64,000 nucleotides of DNA from the NCBI GenBank assembly GCA_037074705.1, contig CM073590.1, positions 131,769,600 to 131,833,599 of the forward strand. Direction: 5' to 3'. Of the stretch, positions 35,307 to 45,065 are shown piece by piece; the stretch's first letter is position 1; every line of letters starts with the position of its first letter. The DNA comes from Zhengitettix transpicula (Eukaryota; Arthropoda; Insecta; Orthoptera; Tetrigidae). Position numbers and translations under genes: made by a program. Below the pieces are notes generated by a model that made no database searches, was not told the DNA's origin, and saw only the letters and a list, made by a program, of their open reading frames with translations.

Positions 35307-35460
35307 TTTAGGACCACGTAGCACGTACACCTAGTGACGAAGTAACTGATTCTCTCTCTCTGCTGTTTTATATTACGTTGCCCTAGTAACGGAACTCTTC
35401 TCTGCGACCCTAGCCTGGCAAAGCGCAGCGTACCAAATGGGCCATATCTTTGGCCCCACA
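35307..35460 (-). repeat. Putative short 5' LTR of the gypsy element
   Basis: On the minus strand it starts TGTGGGGCCAAAGATATGGC at 35,460 and includes a TATA-like TAATATAAAA. It ends at about 35,307 just before a primer-binding site. An LTR of about 154 bp is short but within the range for gypsy-type elements. With no second LTR to compare, the boundaries are inferred. Confidence 0.55.
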
Positions 35461-35644
35461 AATTTAATTACTATCTAATGGTGAATAAATTACAATTATT
35501 TCTGAAATTGGCTGACTATTTGATTCTTTTTCAATTGCTTTAACCTTTACTTTACCTTATAAATTTGCTCTTCTGACGATGATTGTAGTCGTATCCGGTT
35601 CCGCCGCGAAAACTAGAAGGTGGGTACCGTTATAATATATATAT
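35461..35644. other. Spacer between gypsy element and LTR-like element
   Basis: Unremarkable sequence ending in a short TATA run that borders the family 3 element. Confidence 0.4.
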
Positions 35645-36790
35645 TGTAATAACCAGTAAAGAAGGACAGGAATTCTGTTCTTATTTTTATCAGGTTTGTT
35701 TACAAACTCAGACTGGGGATCCTTGAGTGGTGTGTACATATAAAAAATAAAATAATGATAAAATGATGGATAAGTGACTTTTAGAGAGGGAAAGGACTAA
35801 TAATTGGGGCGTTTTGCAGCTCTCAGGGCTAATTGGTTGTGAGCAACATCTGGACGACGGAATTCTAATGGCATAAATGACAGAAGGATGTTTGGACGAT
35901 GTAATTATATTAAAAGGAAACGTTTAATTTAATTGATTGAGTGGCTTTCGGAGCGGGAGACGACAACAGATGGTGTTTGTTTGGCGAAAGTGGAAATGCA
36001 AAAAAATGTGAAAACAAGGGAAGATTCTGGAGCCAGGATATAAATAAGATTGCAGTTGGACAGTTTATAAGCTTTTTTTATCTTTTCGTGTGGACGGGAG
36101 ACGGACGTGTTAGTGGGAGAGAGCGGTGGTGCAAGTCCGCAGGGACGGACGCGGGGCCAAGTTAAAATGGCCGTAACAATTGTTATGAACAGTTGGGAGC
36201 TTGCAAAAAGGAGAGATCATCGGATGCTAGGCCAAGCTAGGCGGCCGAGAGTAATTAGTTGGACATCAGTCGTCAACAGTCGGTGGGAGTTTCATCGTGG
36301 AGGTCTGTCTGCCAGCAGAGGTGTTTGAATTCGTCGTGAGGGTAACGTCGTCAAGAGGAGGTGGCTGTGAAAGCAGAGTGTGAGCGCAGCTTGGTGCCTT
36401 TTAAGCCTGTATGAAGTGAGTGTGTGGACCTGAGAGCTTGTAAGTTTATTTTTCTGAATTCATAATTGTAAATTGTTAAAAAAGGGTAAAAAGTCAGATT
36501 TCGTTTCATTCGTTTCAATCGTTTCATTTGTTTCACTCGTTTCAATCATTTCAATTATTTCGTTTCAATCATTTCGTTTTTCATTTATTGTAACTGTATT
36601 TGTTTAATTGTAACAATTTGTTCCGTTTCCTTATCAACCCAGTAAAGACCTTGAGGTCTTAAAATGTATTCTAGGTAAATAAAATTGATTTGAGTTATAA
36701 AATTTCATGAGATTTGTTTAATTGTAAAATTGTGGCTTAATAAATAAAAATTGTTTATTTAAATTGGTAGTTTATTTTATTTGAGGTATT

Positions 36791-36793
<3 letters not shown>
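35645..36793 (+). mobile_element. LTR-like element, family 3 copy B
   Basis: It begins TGTAATAACC and ends GGTATTACA, with TA tracts on both sides. It is nearly identical to 4,526-5,675 apart from small indels, which implies fairly recent spread. It carries GTCAGATTTCG (about 36,494), an expanded CGTTTCAAT run (36,503-36,586) and CCCAGTAAAGACC (about 36,639). Confidence 0.72.
36503..36586. repeat. Degenerate CGTTTCA(A/T)T minisatellite inside an LTR
   Basis: About eight units of 9-11 bases built on CGTTTCAATC or ATTTCAATTA. The copy at about 5,385-5,450 has fewer units, so the array changes length between copies. Confidence 0.65.

Positions 36794-36833
<40 letters not shown>
36794..36833. 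repeat. (TA)n microsatellite joining two LTR-like elements
   Basis: A pure TA tract of about 38 bases is the only sequence between the end of one family 3 element and the start of a family 4 element. Confidence 0.9.
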
Positions 36834-36836
<3 letters not shown>

Positions 36837-37666
36837 AGTAATTAGTAATTAATCCATTGTTATAATTGCAAAGTAAAGGACTCATTATTAGAGAATATAA
36901 AGCAGACACCGCGACAAAGCGGGCGGCGAGTCAATAGAACCATTGTTGAGATATACGCAGTCAGAAATCTACGAGACGAACAGACAGTCTACGGCGAGGA
37001 GCGAAAGAGTACAGTTTGAGTCAACGAGGAGAGACGAGTTTAGTTGGTTGGACGGCATACACAGAGACGCGAGCAGATGTTCGATCAAGTAAAGGTCGCA
37101 GGAAAGTTTCTCAATAAGTAAAGCCACAAACTGTAACCTAATAATTTCCTGCCGCAGTAAAAAAAACTCAATAAGTAAAAAGAGACCGTCACCGATGTCA
37201 TCGAGAGGAAGTTGTTAATGATCTGACTGACCATTAATTCGGAAGGAGTAGCCGTTTCCAGCTGAGAGAACATCAAGTTTTGACAAGTGTTTTGTAACAA
37301 ATTTAAATTCAGTGATATCCCCAAAAACGTGTGCACAGAAAACCCCAAAATCGAGACCTGGTCGGCCGTAAGTAAAAGAACTCTAAATTTATTTGTAAAC
37401 CATTTCTTTAAGATACGTCAGATCGTTCTTCAATTATTTTCTTTTCTTTAATTATTTCTTTTCTTCAATTGTTTTGTTAGTTAATTTAAATTCAATTCAC
37501 CCATTTATCAAACCCAGTAAAGACCCTGAGATTGTAAATATTATTGTGTAATTTTTTTATATATGTTTTAACATCATTAATAAATTTTGTTTAATTCTTC
37601 AAATAAATATTTTTATTTAGCCACATTCCTTTTAATTATTTAGACGCCATTTTTAATCTGTTTATT

Positions 37667-37669
<3 letters not shown>
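36834..37669 (+). mobile_element. LTR-like element, family 4 copy A
   Basis: It begins TGTAGTAATTAG and ends TTTATTACA between TA tracts (836 bp). The CAATAAGTAAAAAGAGACCG segment and the CTGACTGACCATTAATTC segment match the element beginning at 63,384. It has a GTCAGAT segment near 37,418 and CCCAGTAAAGACCCTGAG near 37,512-37,529. No coding capacity is seen. Confidence 0.65.

Positions 37670-37709
<40 letters not shown>
37670..37709. repeat. (TA)n microsatellite
   Basis: TA run directly after the family 4 element. Confidence 0.85.
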
Positions 37710-37711
<2 letters not shown>

Positions 37712-39728
37712 GAAATTGAGTAAACAGAATTTGGTAGTTGTAACGGGTGGGTTTATAACTGACAAAAAATAAAGGTATAGGAATTTAATTAAAATGCAAA
37801 TATATACATGAAAAAATGTATACAAATTATACAGGTTGATCTAGAATCAAGAAATGTGATTGGCCCAGGCAGTCACGTGTTCATTCAATTTTAATTTCCT
37901 GGAGATATCGCTTTCCCACGGTGCAACACTCCAACTAACGTCTGCGGGTCCAATCCTACGTGTCCATGTCCAGACTGAAGGTATTAACTACTCACCACAA
38001 TGGCGCCTGGTCAAATTCCAACTTGCCAAGCTCGCAACGCATGCTAATATCTAATGAAATTAAATAAAAATATTTATATACAAATTATAAAACTATCACG
38101 CTACATAGATAAGTAACAGACAAAAAAGGACTAATATTCATACATAAACAAGGAGGAAAAAATTCGTTACCCAAGTTATATAGAAAGCTTTCAAAAATAA
38201 TCGTCAATTAATTTAATTGAACACTTTACTACTCTTATTATTTACTCGTTTTTACAGAAAAATTATCATAAATCAAAAACATTTATTTCACCATTGATTC
38301 TAATTGTATACGTATTGTTTCACAGAAACACAAACACTTATTTGATAGGTAGGAAGCCTCGCTCTCGGTATAGTTGTCGTGAATTACGTCAGTTAATGTA
38401 TGAAACGAGACAGAGAGAAAAAATGATTAAGTAAAGGATATTTAGTCAGTATTAGTTTATAAGTAACTTAGACCTTGGCAATGTCAGTACTTTTGCGTGG
38501 AATCCTAGTCTAAATCAATTGCTTAAACCCCTATTAAAAAATTAATTATTACACACCAGACAATAGGGTATTTTTATATTTGGTAATAAAATTCTAAAAC
38601 TATTTGTTGTTTTTATATCCGTAGGTAGACTGTTAAATAAATAAAATGAATGCTAGATTTGTAAAGTTTAATGTTTTTCAATTGTCAGACAAGCGATTTT
38701 TTGTTTCATGTTCGTAGTTCTCTCCGTTGGTCAAAAACAGATTTTCGTTACGTTTAACAAATTTAAAGATTTCTAAAATATGTGCACTGGGTAAAGTTAA
38801 TATTTCAAGTTTTTTAAAGAGCGGTTTCACGATAATTAATTCGGAGGAGTACTCTAATGGCTCGTCTTTGTATCTTGAAAATTTCCAAGGTATGTGAAGA
38901 ATTACCGCATAACGCAAAATCGTAACACAATCGTAAAAAATGCGTGATATACCATCTTGTAAGTGTTAGTGACTACTTGCTGAGAAATTATCTTTAGTAA
39001 CAGGCAGAACTTAATTTGTCAGCAAGACATTTAATCTGATAAATCAATCTTAACCCGTCATATATTTTTATGACTGCATTAATTTGGAACTTATGCAATT
39101 ATTTTTATTAGTGATTTTTTACATAGAAACGCAAAATATGTTTATCTCATAATAAAACAAATTATTAATGAATTAACTAAAACCGCCGTTTACATTACGT
39201 AATACAAATAAACAACAAGTACATCATGACATTTCACATAATTGTCTTTGCGGTGTCATCGAATCCCTCAATAATAATTTGGAATATAAAATTATATGAC
39301 ACACAAATGTAGGTAGTGAAGAATTTATCGAGTGTTCCATTGTTAAAAACCAGAATTATAATTATGCGAAAGTACAAGTTTCGTAATAAGTGTAAATAAA
39401 TGAAACGTGGTATTTATTACGGGTTTATGAGAGCCACCATTTTTCAATTCGTTCCAAAGAACCCAACACAACAAAACGTATGCATTTTAAGAAAACAATG
39501 ATATAAATTAATTCGAAATACAAATAATTTTATTTACTTTTTCTATACAGCAATAATATATTTTCCCAAAAAACTTTGCATTGTTTTGAAATTTAGCTGC
39601 TTATGTTGTTTTCGATTATCGATTACCATTCCCGAAATCTCAAAATCGACTTCTAACGATTCAATTTAGCAGACAGATTATCTATCTTCACTTTGTTGTT
39701 GAATGTTAAGTTGTTTTAATCACTAACA
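37710..39728. other. 5' flank of BLOC1S4
   Basis: AT-rich sequence with small open frames only. It includes the presumed promoter and 5' UTR of BLOC1S4; no promoter element could be placed with confidence. Confidence 0.4.
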
Positions 39729-39788
39729 ATGATTACTGAATTAGCAAATGATTATTCAGAATATCTGAAAGTTGACATAACGAACGAA
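39729..39788 (+). CDS. BLOC1S4: BLOC1S4 (cappuccino), exon 1
   Basis: First coding exon (20 codons) of subunit 4 of BLOC-1, the eight-subunit cytosolic complex that sorts cargo from endosomes to lysosome-related organelles such as pigment granules. The start is fixed by an in-frame TAA four codons upstream (39,717-39,719), with A at -3. It ends in phase 0 at GAA/GTATGT. The whole protein is 153 residues, shorter than the 217-residue human protein mainly because the long N-terminal extension is missing; the conserved core and tail are kept. All four exons have GT-AG boundaries and phase 0 junctions. Confidence 0.8.
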
Positions 39789-40322
39789 GTATGTTATGGA
39801 TTTAATGTATTTATATTGACCGGTACATTCTGACATATAAATTGCAAAATGTTTGTTTTGTCAATATTATTCCGAAATTTTCATATATTCTATGTATTTA
39901 CTATAACATTGCCTTAAATTTTTCCATATTTTTTAGAAAATGGATAATTAGCCGGTTTAACTTTTAGATGAATGAAATTTTATTAAATGTCTTACATGCT
40001 GATCTACCAAGTTTCATTAAAAAATTCTAGAATATGTTACAAAACTTATTTGCTTATTACCGTTAAGTTCTTATTTTCTTATAGTTCAAAAGAGTTGAAT
40101 TGTTTTTACTGACCTTGTTCCAATAACTAAAACAATTCATTTGAATGCTTTAAAATAATATATATATTGTGATTAGATTAGATGGATTATCATGTTAGTT
40201 ATGATTTTATAGTTCGGTTCATAATAATCCTTAATTAATCAATTTAAGTATCATTGAGTATTTTTTTTTGACAGAAGTAGCATTAATAAACATTTCATTT
40301 AAATATATGAAATTAATTTCAG
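39789..40322 (+). other. BLOC1S4 intron 1
   Basis: A 534-bp phase-0 GT-AG intron ending AATTTCAG. AT-rich, with nothing else recognised. Confidence 0.8.
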
Positions 40323-40394
40323 TTGAATCCAGTTTTGGAAACTATAGAGGATATGCTTACTAGATTGGAGGAGTTTGAAAGTTTAATGGATATG
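40323..40394 (+). CDS. BLOC1S4: BLOC1S4 (cappuccino), exon 2
   Basis: A 72-bp exon encoding residues 21-44, LNPVLETIEDMLTRLEEF followed by ESLMDM. This matches the conserved LEDLLTRVDEF segment at the start of the coiled-coil core of the vertebrate protein. It is bounded by an AATTTCAG acceptor and an ATG/GTAAGT donor. Confidence 0.87.
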
Positions 40395-41663
40395 GTAAGT
40401 TCAAAAGCATATTCCACCTTCAATAACAATGTTTCTGTCATGGGTAGATAAATTGAATTGAACAAAAATTAAATTATTTAAAATATACTTTCTTTGTTAT
40501 ATTTCATATTTATTATTTACAGAAGGTTCACTTTAATTTGAATATAATTCTCTAAATTTGATAATCTGAATGGCATACATTTATATTTATATATCCTGCT
40601 TGTTACCTATTCTCTAGAGCCTCCCACTGTACTAATTAAACTTCTTAAGTATATGTATGATTTTACTCCTAATTTTGTTACCTCCAGCCATATATGTATA
40701 GTTCCTTCTTTATTCTATATAGTTATCACTTTTGTTTTTCTATGATTATTTTCATTCCAAGTTCTCTTCCAACAGCTACAACTCTGTATTATCATGTGTA
40801 ATTAAAATTTATTTAATTTAGTTAGTATCTCCACACACTAATTAAAGACTGCTGGTGGCATACATCATCCCTGCCTCAATGCTCTCCTGAAGCTTACATT
40901 TTCTGTCTCATTTCCAACTACACATATTGTTTCCTTATGACATTTATATGACTCAATGAGATCTATTCTTTTTCCATTAATTTTTTATGTCATTTTGCAC
41001 CTTTAGTAAGTGGTTTCAACTTAACATGCCAAATCCTTTTTTACCATTCTACAAAACATATAGTAAATTATATTATACTGTTATAACAAGTTACATAATT
41101 CTAATAAATTACATCTATATTGAACTTTGTATTCACAAAACAATACACTGGTCTGAGTTAAGCCTGATACTAAAGTTGAATCAAAACACATGATCACACT
41201 TTGGTAGTTGGAACAAACTGAAAAAGTTTTACACTTCTTAACATAATGTGGAATTCATCCATATCTTTATTATCATAAGAACTATATAAAATGAAATTCA
41301 GAAAATGGTATCCTATTTGATCTACATATCATTACCCAACTGTTTCTTCCCCTTAACTCAAAAGTAAAATAAGGTAGTATATTTTGAAAGAAGCAATAAA
41401 ACCTTTAAAATTTACCTTCATGAAAAATATTTCACATGTCAATCAATAAATTGCCACAGAAGCTTTAGTTAATTCTACTTTATTCATCTGTGTATTCTCT
41501 GCTTCTTACCAATACTGCTTAACAACTAATCTGACACTAACATGCTGCTATTTTTTACACAAAACTAAAAAGAATGGAATATTTGAAAATTTTATTGCTT
41601 CTTTCAAAAACTTTGGTTACATGTGTGTTGTGAAACATAGTATATATTTTATTATACTTTTAG
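40395..41663 (+). other. BLOC1S4 intron 2
   Basis: A 1,269-bp phase-0 GT-AG intron, AT-rich. Open frames inside it are short and not recognisable. Confidence 0.8.
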
Positions 41664-41882
41664 GTCAGAACAGATGCCTCCCAGTGTTTACAAGTTTTTG
41701 TGCCAAACATAGTGTCTTGTAAAGAAGATCTTAGAGGCTTATGTAACAGAATTGATGGGCTTGAATCCTTTGTTGGTAGAGTGAAACATGACTTGGACTT
41801 AGTGGAGTCTCAAATTGAAGCTGCTGAAGCAACATGTGAAACTGAAGGCTTATTCAAAAATATGCTTAAGCCACTATTTTTT
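41664..41882 (+). CDS. BLOC1S4: BLOC1S4 (cappuccino), exon 3
   Basis: A 219-bp exon encoding residues 45-117, most of the helical coiled-coil core. Recognisable landmarks are VRTDASQCLQ and NRIDGLESFVGRVKHDL (about 72-88), equivalent to the IDRLEAFV region of the human protein. VESQIEAAEATCETEG and the LFKNMLKPLFF end follow. The heptad pattern of hydrophobic residues fits assembly with other BLOC-1 subunits. It has a TTTTAG acceptor and a TTT/GTGAGT donor. Confidence 0.9.
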
Positions 41883-43182
41883 GTGAGTAAATTATTATTT
41901 GTTAATATAGCTGGAAAGGTATGACAAGACATGTCAGTTGTGCAGTAAATGGAGGGGAACTTTGTAGTCCATTGGGAGCCCCCTTTTGGGGCAATGCGTG
42001 CACTGTTCTTAAAAACATTCATTAAATTCTTACAAATGGGATAAACAGACAGCAGCAAAGTCTTTTTTCACTCCCTGTACTCATCATCTCTCAACTTTTA
42101 TGGATGAGCTTTTTAGTGTACAACATATCCTGAACTGAATACAATATATTTCCTTGCATCAATGTTTTCAGAATAGTTTTTACACTACTGTGTTGCTGAA
42201 ACAAGGGCTCATGTTGAACTGAGCATTGGATTATGCCGACTACTTGTGGACCACTGCACAACTTATGTTGGCACATCTATCTAAATCTCACAGATTACTA
42301 TTTTGCTTATTTTATATTTAATACTTAATGTATACTATACCTGATGCTTTATATAGTATTTTACTCTTGGACTATACATAAACTCAAGCACCCACAATTT
42401 TAAGTAAGAAAGATTTCAAAATTATTGTATGGTTAAAATAATTAAAAACCCTTATGTATTGAATTATTTTAATTCATGGAAACAAAAATAAAAACCCACT
42501 ATCTATATATAACAATTATTTTGAAGAAACCATGTAAAAAAGCAAACATTTACCAAATGATTATAATAACTGAAATAAAATGATAGTTGAGCTTTACTTA
42601 ATTATTTTGTATAAAACGATAAAACAGTATTTTTGTACGATTGTACAAGGTGTTTAGATAGCTGCTAATATTTAGCTACTACACACCACATTCAGTAGCT
42701 TTCATCAACTGAACCAAACAGTTAAATGTTACACAGTAGTAGAAATATTACAATACAAAAACATATCTATGAAAAAACAGTTCTGCAAACTTTTGTTCGT
42801 CCAATTTTGTTGAGAACTTGCAACATAGATGTACATCCATAGTCCATTGTCAGAACTACAATGACTTTCCAAAAATACTGTATTATTTATTCAATTAGAA
42901 ATATATTTTATTTCTTAATTATTATATGAAAAATACATATTAAGTGAGCCCCAATACTAGTTTCTTTATAAAAATTACTCGTCAATTTAATATTGATCTG
43001 AAGGTATAAGTTGATTTTTCATTTACTTCATTTAAATATTATCACTGTGCACTTTGTATGTACTGATTGTTATTTGCTTGCATTCTTGAACAAAACACTG
43101 TGAAAGTTGTTTCTTATATAATTGATTGATCTAAATTTAATTTTAAATTAGAAAATGATTTTTTTTATAATTATTTTTATAG
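41883..43182 (+). other. BLOC1S4 intron 3
   Basis: A 1,300-bp phase-0 GT-AG intron ending in a T-rich tract and TTTATAG. Nothing else recognised. Confidence 0.8.
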
Positions 43183-43293
43183 AAGAAAACTGATCCAGTG
43201 CCTAAAGGACCAACTTCTCCTCCATATGAACCACCCGAGATTTTTAATACAACAGATTACTTTTTAAAAGATGAAGGACTGCCAAATGAGTAA
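43183..43293 (+). CDS. BLOC1S4: BLOC1S4 (cappuccino), exon 4
   Basis: Last coding exon: 36 codons and a TAA stop at 43,291-43,293, residues 118-153. After a Pro-rich stretch it carries YEPPEIFNTTDYF (132-144), closely like the C-terminal YEAPVLFRTEDYF of human BLOC1S4. This is the clearest single piece of evidence for the gene's identity. Confidence 0.9.
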   Translation, partial: KKTDPVPKGPTSPPYEPPEIFNTTDYFLKDEGLPNE

Positions 43294-43334
43294 CATTTTA
43301 TTTTTAATTGTTGGCTTTTATTTGTATATTTGTA

Positions 43335-43344
43335 AATAAATAAA
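43335..43344 (+). terminator. Polyadenylation signals of BLOC1S4
   Basis: Two overlapping AATAAA hexamers at 43,335-43,340 and 43,339-43,344 lie about 45 bases after the stop codon, giving a short 3' UTR. Confidence 0.75.
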
Positions 43345-44439
43345 TAATATATTGGAGATTAGTGAGCCATTGTAATTTATTTAAACAAACTTCAAAAACA
43401 AAATTTATTGAAGCTATAATATTTTATGAAAGAAACTGTATTGTTTTCCAGTGATTTGACGTTAAACCAAAATACACAATTGAAATAGAAAAACTTTGCA
43501 TAAATCTGAAACAGTGCTTCTTTAAGATTGGATTACACTAAATAGTGTGAAGAGACTAGTTTGGTACCATTTATGCCCCCGTTTGAGGCGAACAAAAAAA
43601 TGAAAATTTCATCTAGCATTAATTAACCACGAGAAAACTAGACTAGGAAAACGGCTCTAAAAATGTCTAGGAAACCATGAAATGTGCCGAGTTTGGGTTA
43701 CCATCACTGGAGTGTCTTATCAGCTCCGTAGCGACGTTCCTCGAGGTTGGTTGATTATTGCTGCCTTCGCAGTCTCAGGTGGCGATCGGATAACCTGACC
43801 TCTGGGATGGTCCGATAAAATCTGTACTCTGCCATCTCACAAGAGTGACTGTTTTCCCGGCCCCTATCATTCGCGACTTGTTTGGCCATTTAATTTTCTA
43901 TTGGTGTTCTCTAACTTGTAGGTCAAATCACAAGTCTATCACGATATAACGTCGACATTATCACGTGATATATTGGAAACGTTCGCCCTTCCTCAGATAA
44001 CTGTTGACACGGAAAAACCCTCGCCTTTTCATACAATATCCAGTCTGGCACGAACAACCATAAACCCTATTTGATAATAAATTCTCGGCTTATCAACATG
44101 GTAAATTCTTTATCATAAAACGTTTCAGTGACATTCATCTCCGTTGAAACGTTGTGTTATAATAAAGAATAGGACCGATTTATAATCCAATAATCTTTTA
44201 TCAAATTCATATACCGGCAAAGTATACGTTATTTAACCATAAAACTATTTCCCGTTGGTGGTGGATTACCAGAGAAAATCCGTATATCTTGCGATTGAAA
44301 AACTGACTCAAATCTCAGCGTAAATTATTTAATAAAACGCCTATAATGAATAAATCGCTCTATAAACTTCGGAGAAAACTCAACGAGACGTCTGCCTGTG
44401 CTATCCTACACGTATTTCAAAGCCCAGCCCTTATTATGA
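43345..44439. other. Non-genic spacer downstream of BLOC1S4
   Basis: No gene recognised. It becomes less AT-rich between about 43,560 and 44,000, but no repeat termini were found. Confidence 0.35.
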
Positions 44440-45065
44440 GAATTATATTCTTCTATCATATGGCACGTCGGTCCGTTTTCGAGTTATGGTCTTCACAGTC
44501 GCTCTCCTCCAAACTTCTCGATCTTATGCTACTTCTCTTCACTTCCGGATCTTAAGGATGTATGCTGCATCCTGCCGTACTACATCTTCCCATCTATTGT
44601 GTGGCTTTCCCGCAGGTCTTCTTCCTACAAAATCTCCTGAGAATACCTTTTTTGGGTCATTAGATGACCCACCACATTAGTCTCTCAACCGGAATAATGT
44701 GTGACAAAAGTACATATTTATATTATTCGTGATTATATATAACTCTCCTTGTACACATACAGGTCCATAAATTCTCCTCAGGATTTTCCTTTCAAAAAAG
44801 TCGATCATTTTCACGACTTTCTTTATGAGTCCACGCTTTACTTCCGTACACCAAGATATACATATTGGAGTTTTATATAGCTTTATCTTTAACCGTTGGT
44901 TCACATCCCTATTTCGTATAAGTTGCAAAATATGATCTATTGGTAGAATATATCATTGCCTCATTTCTATCATTTCCTCTTTTTTGTTGGTTAAATGTAT
45001 ACGAAGGTATTTGAACTCCTTCACTGTTGTGGTTTGGTCGTGTCCTTCGTTTATAATTTTTGGAG
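44440..45065 (-). pseudogene. Non-LTR retrotransposon reverse transcriptase, C-terminal remnant
   Basis: The minus frame reads TVKEFKYLRIHLTNKKEE, then LKIKLYKTPICISWCTEV, FFERKILRRIYGPVC and VGRRPAGKPHNRWEDVVRQD. These are the landmarks of the region after the RT fingers and palm in RTE-like endonuclease/reverse transcriptases: the FKYLG..IT, KLRLYKT, ERKILRRI(F/Y)GP and GKR..GRP..RW blocks. There are in-frame stops at about 44,965, 44,677-44,679 and near 44,525. Only the last 200 or so codons are present, which is typical of 5'-truncated copies. The clade is inferred from motif style only. Confidence 0.72.

Larger units (their letters stand above)
31794..35460 (-). mobile_element. Decayed Ty3/gypsy retrotransposon, 3'-truncated
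   Basis: The order 5' LTR, primer-binding site, gag, protease, reverse transcriptase, RNase H, integrase on the minus strand identifies a Ty3/gypsy element. It is markedly more GC-rich than the surrounding sequence, so it is probably a later arrival. Frames are broken by several stops and shifts, and there is an internal templated insertion at about 32,875-32,956. The integrase reading fades at about 31,800 and no 3' LTR was seen, so the copy is truncated and cannot be autonomous. Confidence 0.9.
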
